The translations under genes were made by a program, and so were the position numbers. DNA of 64,000 nucleotides from Bacteroidota bacterium (GTDB lineage: Bacteria; Bacteroidota; Bacteroidia; Bacteroidales; PUMT01): the NCBI GenBank assembly GCA_003554865.1, contig PWHJ01000025.1:1-64000 (forward strand), read 5' to 3'. Of the stretch, positions 32,294-41,813 are shown piece by piece. Below the pieces are notes generated by a model. The model worked only from the letters and a program-made list of their open reading frames with translations. It searched no databases and had not been told where the DNA came from. The stretch's first letter is position 1. Each line of letters starts with the position of its first letter.

Positions 32294-32858
32294 GATCAGA
32301 AAAAATACTTACTTTGGTTTTTTTGCAATTCCGGTCATTTTTATATCATTTGCATTTTTATCCTGTGAAAGCGATATAGAAACTGTCAAGTCTTTTTCCG
32401 GGGAAGAAGATATGCCTCTTCAAACGATGAAAAATGCCGAAATCGTTTATTCCGATTCCGGAAGGGTTCAGATCAGGATCATGGCGCCGCTTATCCAAAA
32501 TTACCCCCAGTTAGAAGAGCCTTATCTTGAGATGACCGAGGGAATTCATGTGCTTTTCCTTGACAGGGAAGGAAATGTTGAATCGGAGCTCAGTTCAGGT
32601 TATGCTAAAAATTACACCGAGGAGAAACTCTGGGAGGTGCGGGACAGTGTTGTGGTTGTCAACAAACTGGGTGAAGTGCTAAACACGGAACAGCTCTTCT
32701 GGGATGAAGACCGCCGGATTATATATTCCGAAAAATTTGTGAGAATAACCCGCCAGAATGAAATTATAATGGGCGAAGGACTTGAGGCCAACCAGGATCT
32801 CACTCAATGGAAAATTGACTCTATTCAGGGAACCATATATTTAGATGACGATGAATAA
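32286..32858 (+). CDS. lptC: LPS export periplasmic protein LptC
   Basis: Lipoprotein-like leader, MKNAEIVYSDSGRVQIRIMAPLI...YAKNYTEEKLWEVRDSVVVVNKLGEVLNTEQLFWDEDRRIIYSEKFVRI, OstA/LptC-like repeat pattern. Confidence 0.82.
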   Translation: MNRIRKNTYFGFFAIPVIFISFAFLSCESDIETVKSFSGEEDMPLQTMKNAEIVYSDSGRVQIRIMAPLIQNYPQLEEPYLEMTEGIHVLFLDREGNVESELSSGYAKNYTEEKLWEVRDSVVVVNKLGEVLNTEQLFWDEDRRIIYSEKFVRITRQNEIIMGEGLEANQDLTQWKIDSIQGTIYLDDDE

Positions 32859-33042
32859 AAAATTAGTTTATATTCTGGAAATTGTATGGCTGGCTCTGGC
32901 CGTTTTAAGTTTCCTTGCCGGATTGTTCATCTGGTATGTTGAAGAATTTAACGAAAGTCTGATGCTGTTTGCTATAACGGTTATTTCTTTGTTTATGTAC
33001 TTTTACAGGCGCAGGCTCCGTAAATCAGGAAGAGGTTATTGA
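32845..33042 (+). CDS. Small two-TM membrane protein
   Basis: 65 aa with two hydrophobic segments and a basic C-terminus; overlaps lptC by 14 nt. Confidence 0.6.
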   Translation: MTMNKKLVYILEIVWLALAVLSFLAGLFIWYVEEFNESLMLFAITVISLFMYFYRRRLRKSGRGY

Positions 33043-33054
33043 TCTGCCTGCTTT

Positions 33055-34326
33055 ATGAGTCACATTGTAACCATAATCATAACATTATTTTTTTCAGCCT
33101 TTTTCTCAGGCATGGAAATAGCATTTGTGTCCTCCAACAAGCTGAAAATTGAACTTGACAAAAAGCGCGACACTTTCTCATCAAAGATAATTGATATTTT
33201 TACCCGAAATCCCGGTCAGTATATTGTAACAATGCTTGTGGGGAACAATATTGCACTGGTTGTCTACGGCATGACAATGGCAATTGTACTTGAACCTGTA
33301 TTTTTTGCCCTCACCGATTCGGAAATAACTGTATTTGTACTTCAAACCATTCTGGCAACTTTACTTATATTGCTTGTTGCGGAATTTCTTCCCAAAGCAC
33401 TCTTTCTGCTGAAATCAAACCTTGCTTTGAATGTTTTTGCCGTTCCCCTTTTGTTTTTTTATATCTTGTTTTATCCTGTAAGCAAGGCAACAATAGGTAT
33501 TTCAAATTTTCTGCTCAAATATGTTTTAAAGGTTAAAACCACGGCAGGCAAAGAGAAATCAACATTCGGAAAAACTGACCTGGATCATCTTGTCAGGGAA
33601 AGTAATGAAGATCTCCATGAGGATGATGATATAAAAAATGATATCAGGATATTCCAGAATGCGCTTGACTTTTCCAGTATAAAGCTGAGGGAATGCAAGG
33701 TGCCGCGCCCTGAAATCCTGGCTTTCGAACTGAACACCTCTGTTGATGAAATAAAACAGGCGTTTGTTGAGACAGGATATTCAAGGATCCTTATATACAA
33801 GGATACAATAGACAATGTGATAGGTTATGTAAATTCCAAGGATTTTTTCAAAAACCCAACCAACGCCAGGGATGTCATTAACCGCATAATAATAGTGCCC
33901 GAGACGATGCCTGCAAATAAACTTTTAAGTCTTTTCATAAAGGAGAAAAAGAGCATAGCCGTTGTAGTTGATGAGTTCGGGGGAACAGCAGGGATGGTAA
34001 CTATAGAGGATATTATGGAGGAAATTTTCGGTGAAATTGAAGATGAGCATGATACAACAGAGCTTGAGGAGAGGCAAATAAGTGAAAATGAGTTTATCTT
34101 TTCCGGCCGTCTTGAAATCGACTACCTTAATGAAAAATATAAGCTTGACATTCCCAAATCGGATGACTATGAAACTCTAGCCGGTTTCATTCTGTATCAC
34201 CACGAAAGCATACCGAAAACAAACCAGAAGATCACAGTCAATCCGTTTTCATTTAAAATACTTAAAATGACCAAAACCAAAGTGGATCTGGTAAAGATGG
34301 AAATAACGGGGATAATAAAACGATAG
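33055..34326 (+). CDS. CNNM/CBS-domain hemolysin-C family transporter (CorC/GldE-like)
   Basis: 423 aa; N-terminal DUF21 (FFSGMEIAFVSSNKLKIE), CBS pair, GGTAGMVTIEDIMEEIFGEIEDEHD, C-terminal CorC domain. Confidence 0.9.
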   Translation: MSHIVTIIITLFFSAFFSGMEIAFVSSNKLKIELDKKRDTFSSKIIDIFTRNPGQYIVTMLVGNNIALVVYGMTMAIVLEPVFFALTDSEITVFVLQTILATLLILLVAEFLPKALFLLKSNLALNVFAVPLLFFYILFYPVSKATIGISNFLLKYVLKVKTTAGKEKSTFGKTDLDHLVRESNEDLHEDDDIKNDIRIFQNALDFSSIKLRECKVPRPEILAFELNTSVDEIKQAFVETGYSRILIYKDTIDNVIGYVNSKDFFKNPTNARDVINRIIIVPETMPANKLLSLFIKEKKSIAVVVDEFGGTAGMVTIEDIMEEIFGEIEDEHDTTELEERQISENEFIFSGRLEIDYLNEKYKLDIPKSDDYETLAGFILYHHESIPKTNQKITVNPFSFKILKMTKTKVDLVKMEITGIIKR

Positions 34327-34505
34327 GTAAGGATATATTTAATCTTTGGCACAGCGTTTGCTCTTATCGTTATAAAACCAAAAGGTGATCACAAAGTTTT
34401 TTTTTTTAAAAAAAAACATTTTTTGCATAATTAAATCAAGGTATTTAAAGTTTATATTATATTTGGCGCGTTAAAATGGAACAAAAAAGTAAATATAAAA
34501 GCAAA

Positions 34506-35819
34506 ATGAAAAAATTAATCCTAAAAGGAAGCATATTGGTTTTCCTTGCTTGCATGGGGGCTTCCGATATGTTTGCCCAGCAATTTGAAAGTGAAGAAGA
34601 CAGCCTTGACTGCCTTAGAAATTATTCACTCTATTATGAATATTACAGGCAGGGAGATTATGAAAGGGCATTTCCCTACTGGGAAACAGTATATGAAGAA
34701 TACCCCTTTTTCCGAAGGAGTGTATTTATACACGGTGAAAGAATGCTGGATGCCAAACTCGAGGAACTTGAAGAAGATAAGGAAGAACATGAAAAACTTC
34801 TTGAAGAAGCCATGAGACTGTTCGATCGAAGAATTGAATATCATGGTGACGAAGCAAATGTTTTGGGGCGAAAGGGCCGGTTTTATTTCAGGCACAACAA
34901 CGTTATAGAGGAGGCCGGACCCGGATACCAAGCCCTTGAAGAGGCACTTGAGGCCGGGAACAGGAGTGCACCGGTAATGGTTTTATACATGAATGTGACA
35001 GTGGGCAAATTCCATGCTGATTTGCTGGATAATGAAGACGTGATAAACACATATGTCCACCTCTCTGATCTTATCAACGAGGCCATTGAAGAAACCGACA
35101 ATGATGATCTTTTCGAGGCAAAGGATGTTGTCGAAGATTTGTTTGCCGATAGTAATGCAGCCGACTGTGATGCACTGATAGATATTTTTGGTGAAAGAGT
35201 GGAAGAGTCACCCGAAGATAAGGAACTGATCTCCAGGGTGCATGATTTGCTTGATGAAGCGGGTTGTACCGAGGAAGACCTTTATTATTACACAACCGAA
35301 AGGCTGTATGAGATGGATCCCTCAGCCTCCTCAGCAATGAATCTGGCAAGGATGCACAGGGCAATTGATGAGCTGGAGACAACAAGGGAATACCTTAAGG
35401 AAGCTATAGAGCTGGAAGAGGACAGTTCAAACAGGTCCAGGTACTACCTGGAACTTGCAGAGCTTGTAAACAATCTGGAAGACGATCCCGAGCTTGTGCG
35501 AGAATATGCAAGGAATGCCATTGAGGACGACGAAAGTAACGGTCAGGCCTATATGCTGATAGGTCACCTTTATACCGAGGCAACCGATTGTTTTGAAGAC
35601 GAGTTTGAACAGGAGACTGTTTACTGGGCTGCAGTTGATAAATTCATCGAGGCGAAGGAAGCGGATCCTGAACTGGAGGAACGAGCTAATGAATTTATTG
35701 AAGCATATGAGGCACGTTTCCCTGATCAAGAAACTCTCTTTTTCCATGATTTTGAAATAGGTGAATCCTACACAGTGGGTTGCTGGATAAATGAAACAAC
35801 CACAGTGCGTGCCAGATAA
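34506..35819 (+). CDS. Exported TPR-repeat protein
   Basis: Signal peptide MKKLILKGSILVFLACMGASDMFAQ, multiple TPR-like helices, very acidic; start moved from 34476. Confidence 0.7.
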   Translation: MKKLILKGSILVFLACMGASDMFAQQFESEEDSLDCLRNYSLYYEYYRQGDYERAFPYWETVYEEYPFFRRSVFIHGERMLDAKLEELEEDKEEHEKLLEEAMRLFDRRIEYHGDEANVLGRKGRFYFRHNNVIEEAGPGYQALEEALEAGNRSAPVMVLYMNVTVGKFHADLLDNEDVINTYVHLSDLINEAIEETDNDDLFEAKDVVEDLFADSNAADCDALIDIFGERVEESPEDKELISRVHDLLDEAGCTEEDLYYYTTERLYEMDPSASSAMNLARMHRAIDELETTREYLKEAIELEEDSSNRSRYYLELAELVNNLEDDPELVREYARNAIEDDESNGQAYMLIGHLYTEATDCFEDEFEQETVYWAAVDKFIEAKEADPELEERANEFIEAYEARFPDQETLFFHDFEIGESYTVGCWINETTTVRAR

Positions 35820-35830
35820 GATTTAATATC

Positions 35831-35870
35831 CCATAAAAAAAACCTTCCCCGGGGAAGGTTTTTTTTATGG
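35831..35870. terminator. Perfect 40-bp palindromic bidirectional terminator
   Basis: ccataaaaaaaaccttcccc|ggggaaggttttttttatgg, 20-bp arms with no spacer. Confidence 0.85.
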
Positions 35871-35963
35871 CCTGGCAAAGAGCAACAATGTCTGTAATTT
35901 TTTTTATCTTCGTGCGATAAATTTTAAAATCTTTTTATATTTCCAAAAACACCAGAAACATAA

Positions 35964-38081
35964 ATGGGAACATTAGAGAACATAAGAAACAGGGCAGGGG
36001 TTTTGGTAACAGTTGTTATAGGATTGGCTCTGGTCGCTTTTATACTGGGTGATATACTTGGCACAGGAGGACAGTCCCTTTTCACAAGAACTCAGTTTGA
36101 AATAGCGGAGATCGCCGGAAAGTCAATATCTTACCAAAATTTCCAGGAGAGGTTTGACAATTTGGCCGAAATATACAGGCTAAACACAGGAGAAGAAAGC
36201 CTGGATGAGGGTACACGCAGCGAACTGCTGGACGATACCTGGGAGATGCTTTTACGTGAAATTATACTTGAGGAGGAATATCAGGAGATCGGCCTTGCTG
36301 TCACTTCAGAAGAGATGTACGACATGATACGTGGCGAGCATATCCACCCAATAGTACGCCAGCTTTTTACTGATCCTTCCACGGGGATGTTCGACGAGGA
36401 GCATGTTACGCAGTTCCTCAGGTCGATGGACCAGGACCCGTCGGGCCAGCAAAGGGCTTACTGGTTATATATTGAGAACGAAATTATGCGTGAGAGAAAG
36501 AAAACAAAATATAACAACCTTCTCAACAAAGGTCTTTATATTACCTCCCTTGAAGCTGAAAATGCTGCTCAAAACAGAAACAGGAGGGTTGACTTCGAGT
36601 TTATCTCAAAGCCTTACACAACTATAAGCGATGATGAGGTTGAGGTCAGCAACTCAGAGATCAGAAGATATTACCGCAGAAATAGTGATAAGTTTCACCA
36701 GGAGGCATCAAGGGATATAGAATATGTTTCATTTGATGTAGAGCCTTCCGAGGAAGACGATATTGAAGCCAGAGAGTGGATAGAGAATATAAAGGATGAT
36801 TTCAGGGAAGTGGAAACTGACAGGCTTAGTCAATTTGTCAGGGCAAACTCTGATGAGCCTTTTGACCGTACTAATTACAGCTACGGCGAGTTACCCGATG
36901 AAATTAATGATTTTATGTTCAATGCCGATCCGGGCGACATTTACGGGCCTTATTTCGATGAAGGAGATAATACTTATAAGCTTGCCAGATTGGCAGAGAT
37001 CAATTATATGCCCGATTCGGTAAGGGCAAGGCATATTCTCATTCAGCCCGACCGCGAGCTTTCACATGAGGAAGCCGATGAGCTGGCCGGGGAGCTGCTT
37101 GATAAGATCAACCGCGGCGAAAGTTTTGAGGAGCTTGCAATAGAGCACTCTCAAGACGGCGGATCTCGTTTTGAAGGCGGAGACCTCGGCTGGTTCAGTC
37201 AAGGTGAAATGATTGAAGAATTCAGCAGGGCAAGCTTTGAGGCTGACATTGGAGAAACTTTTATTGTGGAGACTGATTTCGGTTTCCATGTTGTAGAAAT
37301 TTTAAACCGTTCAAGTGAGGTAAAAAAGGTACAGGTTGCCAAACTGGTACGTGAAGTTGTTCCGGGATCGGATACTTATCAGGAAGTATACCGCAAAGCG
37401 GTGGAATTTGCGGGCAACGCCAACACATATGAAGATTTTGTTAATATCATAGAAAAAGAGGGCCTTACCAAAAGAACTGCAAACAATGTGCGTGCATCTG
37501 ACCGGAGCATTCCCGGGTTCGAATCACCACGGGAGCTTATAAGATGGGCATTTGAAGCTGAAGAACACGATGTTTCTTCCATACTGGAGCTTCAGGACAG
37601 GTTTGTAATTGCAGCTATTCCTGAAGTAAGAGAGGAAGGAACCCGGCCTTTGGAGGAAGTAAGGGATGAAATAGTTCGCTCCATAAGAAAGGAGAAAAAA
37701 GGTGAAAAAATTGCCGGCGAACTGAGAAGGCAAATTAATGAAGCAGGCTCCTTTGAAGAGCTTGCTCAAAGTTTAAACAAGCAAATTGAAGAGGCTTCCG
37801 GTATAAGTTTTACTTCATTCTCAGTTCCGGGAGCCGGAACTGAGCCGAAGCTCATAGGTGCAGCAGTTTCGCTTGAAAGCGGCGAAATGTCGCCTCCCGT
37901 TACTGGAGAAAACGGGGTTTATGTTGTAAGGTTAAATGACACTTACCTGACTCAAGAGCCCGATTATGAGAGGGAAAAAGAGCGGCTTCGGGATGCGGCA
38001 CGGTCAAGGGTGAACAACGAAGCTTTTGAAGCTCTGAAAAAACTTGCAGATATAAAAGATAAGCGCTATAAATTCTTTTAA
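35964..38081 (+). CDS. SurA/PpiD-type peptidyl-prolyl isomerase
   Basis: 705 aa; N-terminal TM, SurA_N-like region, parvulin domain VRARHILIQPDRELSHEEADELAGELLDKINRGESFEELAIEHSQDGGSRFEGGDLGWFSQGEM. Confidence 0.92.
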   Translation: MGTLENIRNRAGVLVTVVIGLALVAFILGDILGTGGQSLFTRTQFEIAEIAGKSISYQNFQERFDNLAEIYRLNTGEESLDEGTRSELLDDTWEMLLREIILEEEYQEIGLAVTSEEMYDMIRGEHIHPIVRQLFTDPSTGMFDEEHVTQFLRSMDQDPSGQQRAYWLYIENEIMRERKKTKYNNLLNKGLYITSLEAENAAQNRNRRVDFEFISKPYTTISDDEVEVSNSEIRRYYRRNSDKFHQEASRDIEYVSFDVEPSEEDDIEAREWIENIKDDFREVETDRLSQFVRANSDEPFDRTNYSYGELPDEINDFMFNADPGDIYGPYFDEGDNTYKLARLAEINYMPDSVRARHILIQPDRELSHEEADELAGELLDKINRGESFEELAIEHSQDGGSRFEGGDLGWFSQGEMIEEFSRASFEADIGETFIVETDFGFHVVEILNRSSEVKKVQVAKLVREVVPGSDTYQEVYRKAVEFAGNANTYEDFVNIIEKEGLTKRTANNVRASDRSIPGFESPRELIRWAFEAEEHDVSSILELQDRFVIAAIPEVREEGTRPLEEVRDEIVRSIRKEKKGEKIAGELRRQINEAGSFEELAQSLNKQIEEASGISFTSFSVPGAGTEPKLIGAAVSLESGEMSPPVTGENGVYVVRLNDTYLTQEPDYEREKERLRDAARSRVNNEAFEALKKLADIKDKRYKFF

Positions 38082-38108
38082 GCAGCACACAAACACAAAC
38101 GACAAACT

Positions 38109-38144
38109 GGGGCGTCTCAAACAGCGGGACGCCCCCTGTTTTTA
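38109..38144 (+). terminator. Intrinsic terminator between ppiD-like gene and ftsZ
   Basis: ggggcgtc...gacgcccc stem followed by ctgttttta. Confidence 0.75.
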
Positions 38145-38160
38145 TTGAGAATGACCCTTT

Positions 38161-39642
38161 TTAGTCGACATTGTCATGGAGATAGGAATTGTCCGGCCTT
38201 ATCTTTGGTCCCTCCTCATCACTATCTGAAAGCGTATACCTGGAGACTTTGCAATCATTTGAAAATCCGCTAACGCTGATATCAATCTTTTTTCGCTTAT
38301 AGGCAGGCTGATCCTCCAGCTCATCAATTTCCTCTTTTTCATTAATATTAAGGTATTTTTTATCCCTGAGCTTGCTTTGCGCCTCCTTTAGCTTCTGCAA
38401 ACGGTTACCTGCGGTGGTTTCATCAACAGGCTTATAACTGCCGGTCTCCTCTTTTTCAGATTCTTCGGTTTGTCTGTTGTAATTGTCTTCAATATCAAAC
38501 TCGATCTCCTTTTGCTTAACTTTAAATTCAAGCTCCGGGGAAGTATCCCCTATGCTTTCATCTGCAGGTGAAACAGGCTGATCTGCATCTCTGTCTTTTT
38601 CATTAAGAGGGGTATCCTCTAGCGGGATCTTTTCAGATTTGTTTTTCTCCTTGTACAACTCGGGAATTGTACCGGACTCAAAACCGGTAGCAATAATTGT
38701 TACCGATAAAGCTTTATTCAATGACACGTCACTGCAGGTTCCCCATATAATATTTGTGTTGGCTGCTGTCTCATTTGTAACATAGTCAGTAATATCTCCT
38801 ATTTCGTCCATGCTGACCTCTTCGCTGCCGGAGGCAATATTCAGAAGTATATTCTTTGCTCCCCTTATATCATTATTGTTCAACAAAGGAGATGATATTG
38901 CTTCCTGTATGGCTTTAACAGCCCTGTTCTCACCTTCAGCGGCTCCCGAGCCAAGCAAGGCAACACCGCTGTTGGTCATAACGGTTTGAACGTCTGCAAA
39001 ATCAACGTTAACATGACCGTGCACCGTTATGATTTCGGCTATTCCCTTGGCAGCGGAAGTAAGAACATTGTCCGCTTTTGAGAAGGCATCGCTCAGTCTG
39101 AGATTACCAAACACCTCCCTTAATTTTTCATTGTTTATAACAAGCAAAGAATCAACATGCTGCCTTATTTCCCTGATGCCGTTTATTGCCTGGTTTATTC
39201 TCAGCTGACCCTCGAACCGGAATGGTATTGTAACAATAGCAACAGTAAGAATACCCATTTCTTTGGTCGCTTTTGCTATAACCGGCGCTGCACCGGTTCC
39301 TGTACCACCACCAAGCCCGGCAGTAATGAAAACCATTTTGGTGTTGGCCTTAAGGCACTCGGTCACATCATCCAGACTTTCAATGGCAGCCTGTTTGCCT
39401 ATCTCGGGTTTGTTACCGGCTCCCCTTCCTTCAGTTAAGGTTTCCCCAAGCTGAACCTTAACGGGTACCGGACTGTTGACCAGGGCTTGTGAATCTGTAT
39501 TGCAAACTATGAAATTCACATCTTTTATTCCCATTTCAAACATGTGATTCACGGCATTACCCCCACCTCCGCCAACACCAAGTACTTTTATCATTGATGA
39601 ACGATCGGCGGGCAGATCAAAGTTTATTAGTTCTTCGGCCAT
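38161..39642 (-). CDS. ftsZ: Cell division protein FtsZ
   Basis: 493 aa; GGGGGNAVNHM, GLGGGTGTGAAPVIA, long linker, C-terminal tail RPDNSYLHDNVD. Confidence 0.98.
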   Translation of the reverse strand: MAEELINFDLPADRSSMIKVLGVGGGGGNAVNHMFEMGIKDVNFIVCNTDSQALVNSPVPVKVQLGETLTEGRGAGNKPEIGKQAAIESLDDVTECLKANTKMVFITAGLGGGTGTGAAPVIAKATKEMGILTVAIVTIPFRFEGQLRINQAINGIREIRQHVDSLLVINNEKLREVFGNLRLSDAFSKADNVLTSAAKGIAEIITVHGHVNVDFADVQTVMTNSGVALLGSGAAEGENRAVKAIQEAISSPLLNNNDIRGAKNILLNIASGSEEVSMDEIGDITDYVTNETAANTNIIWGTCSDVSLNKALSVTIIATGFESGTIPELYKEKNKSEKIPLEDTPLNEKDRDADQPVSPADESIGDTSPELEFKVKQKEIEFDIEDNYNRQTEESEKEETGSYKPVDETTAGNRLQKLKEAQSKLRDKKYLNINEKEEIDELEDQPAYKRKKIDISVSGFSNDCKVSRYTLSDSDEEGPKIRPDNSYLHDNVD

Positions 39643-39680
39643 ATAAAGAGAGTTTAGATTTTTTCACATTTATTTATTTG

Positions 39681-41012
39681 CTACATTTCCACATCTTCAT
39701 CATCAAACAGATCGGTTATAGTTTTCTTAAGGTTATCAAAGAGGCTTTTTGAAGCTTTGCTTTTTTCACTGTCAGAGTCAGGCTGTTTTTCTTCCTCCTG
39801 ATCTGTTTTAACCTCTTTTATTGCCGACTCGGCTTTCTGTTCCCTTTCGTAGAACTGATAACCCTTCAGGATCAGTCCCACAGCAGTTGAATAAGTCGGA
39901 TGATTTACTTCCTGTTGTGCATCACCGGCCAGATGCTCATTGGGTAACCCAACCCTAACATCAAGACCCGTTTTGAACTTTACAAGCTGAGGCAAATGTC
40001 TTAACAAAGCACCGCCTCCGGTTATAACTATTCCGGCACTTAACCTCTCATAAAACCCGGAACCTTCTATCTCAAAAAGAGCAGCATCGATAATCTCTTC
40101 CATGCGGCTTTGTATTATATACGCCAAATTCTTAAAGGAGATCTCCTTCGGCTCTCTTCCGCTTATTCCGGGGATGGTTACCACTTTGTCTTCCGGGGCG
40201 ATCTCTCCCAAAGCCGAACCGAACTGTTTTTTCAAAAGTTCCGCCTGACGGTGCAATATGGAGCAACCCTTTTTTATATCCTCGGTCACCACATTGCCGC
40301 CAAAGGGAATTACGGCTGTATGCCTTATAATACCGTCATAATACACAACAAGATCACTTGTTCCTCCCCCAATGTCAATAAGTGTAACACCGGCTTCCTT
40401 CTCATCTTCAGTCAGAGTTGCTTCAGCCGAGGCAAGGGGTTCAAGTATAAGGTCAATAATTCTCAAACCTGCCCTGCCGACACATTTTTCTATATTTTTT
40501 GCCGATGCCTGTTGTCCGATTACAATATTAAAATTCGCCTCAAGCCTTTTGCCGTTCATTCCAACAGGATTTTTAATCCCGTGCTCATTGTCGACAATGT
40601 AGCTTTGAGGCAGTACATGAATAATCTCTTCCCCGGTATCAATGGGAATTTTATGCATATCATTAATAAGGGCGTATATATCTTCCCTTGTTATTTCAGT
40701 ATCATAGGAATCGCGGTTTATGTAACCCCTGTTGCGAATGCTTTTTATGTACTGGCCGGCAATACCGACAAAAACTTCATTGATATTACTAATACCCGCC
40801 TGACGCCAGGCTTCATCAACCGTTTTTTGGATTGCATTTACCGTTTCCTCAATATTTAAAATAGTACCTCTTTTTACTCCGGTTGATTCTGCCCGGCTAA
40901 GACCCAGAACATCTATCCTTCCCTTCTGGTTCTTCTGACCTATGATGGAAACGATCTTTGTCGTTCCAATATCGATTGCGGCCAGCATTTGAGTTTTCTT
41001 TGACGTCTGCAT
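39681..41012 (-). CDS. ftsA: Cell division protein FtsA
   Basis: 443 aa; actin-like motifs AAIDIGTTKIVSIIG, VTLIDIGGGTSDLVVY, VITGGGALL. Confidence 0.97.
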   Translation of the reverse strand: MQTSKKTQMLAAIDIGTTKIVSIIGQKNQKGRIDVLGLSRAESTGVKRGTILNIEETVNAIQKTVDEAWRQAGISNINEVFVGIAGQYIKSIRNRGYINRDSYDTEITREDIYALINDMHKIPIDTGEEIIHVLPQSYIVDNEHGIKNPVGMNGKRLEANFNIVIGQQASAKNIEKCVGRAGLRIIDLILEPLASAEATLTEDEKEAGVTLIDIGGGTSDLVVYYDGIIRHTAVIPFGGNVVTEDIKKGCSILHRQAELLKKQFGSALGEIAPEDKVVTIPGISGREPKEISFKNLAYIIQSRMEEIIDAALFEIEGSGFYERLSAGIVITGGGALLRHLPQLVKFKTGLDVRVGLPNEHLAGDAQQEVNHPTYSTAVGLILKGYQFYEREQKAESAIKEVKTDQEEEKQPDSDSEKSKASKSLFDNLKKTITDLFDDEDVEM

Positions 41013-41027
41013 AAATATTTAGTTTTT

Positions 41028-41813
41028 TTACCTTCTGGTACAAACAACCTGATTATCAAATCTTAAATCTATTATTTCATAACTATTCCATCCTTTCTCT
41101 CCAAAATCATGATCATAAAGCGCCCTGAGCTTTTTAAACTTAACCTTATAATCTTTTATGTCTCCCAATTTTATAATGTGCGCACCAACCCTGGGCACAA
41201 GCTCAAAACCGCCATCTTCACGAACATAAACCTGAGTTATCTGCGAGCGCCAAAAATCATCGCTGTCAATAAACCTGGCAAGGGTATAAAGCTCCTCTGC
41301 AATACCTTCATAAGTTCCCGATCCGTCACTTTCGGAAAAGACTTTTTCGCCGGGATTGAGTTTATCCGGGATATGGCCGTTAGCTATAAGTACACGACTG
41401 GTGTATCTTGAAGAAACAGGAAGAACAACTCCTTCTTTATCAATATAATAACCATCTCCTTCACTGTCAATGATACGCAAAACCGGATCCCTTTGATAAA
41501 CATCAACTACAAGCCTGCCGCCTGATGTTTTATATATATCCGTTTTTTTTACAAAGGGCTGACGGTCAACTGCTCTTTCAAGCTCTTTTGCATTTATTGA
41601 AGAAAGGGGATATCCCAGCAGATTTTCATTTTTTTCATTGAGTATTCCATTTATTTCTTCATTTGTTACAAAGGAATTTCCTGAACTTTCGGGAATCCTT
41701 ACTTCAATATTTTCGCAAACCGCCTCTTCGTGCCTTGAGATCAAAAAGCCGGGCACTACAAAAAGATATGCAATAAAGATAACCCACCACGATATGATTT
41801 TAAATCTCTTCAT
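41028..41813 (-). CDS. ftsQ: Cell division protein FtsQ
   Basis: 261 aa; single N-terminal TM and FtsQ-like domain between murC and ftsA. Confidence 0.88.
   Translation of the reverse strand: MKRFKIISWWVIFIAYLFVVPGFLISRHEEAVCENIEVRIPESSGNSFVTNEEINGILNEKNENLLGYPLSSINAKELERAVDRQPFVKKTDIYKTSGGRLVVDVYQRDPVLRIIDSEGDGYYIDKEGVVLPVSSRYTSRVLIANGHIPDKLNPGEKVFSESDGSGTYEGIAEELYTLARFIDSDDFWRSQITQVYVREDGGFELVPRVGAHIIKLGDIKDYKVKFKKLRALYDHDFGEKGWNSYEIIDLRFDNQVVCTRR

Noticed and set aside
40110-40859. 249-aa plus-strand ORF opposite ftsA
   Set aside because: Shadow ORF fully inside a strongly supported gene; Cys/aromatic-rich non-protein-like composition
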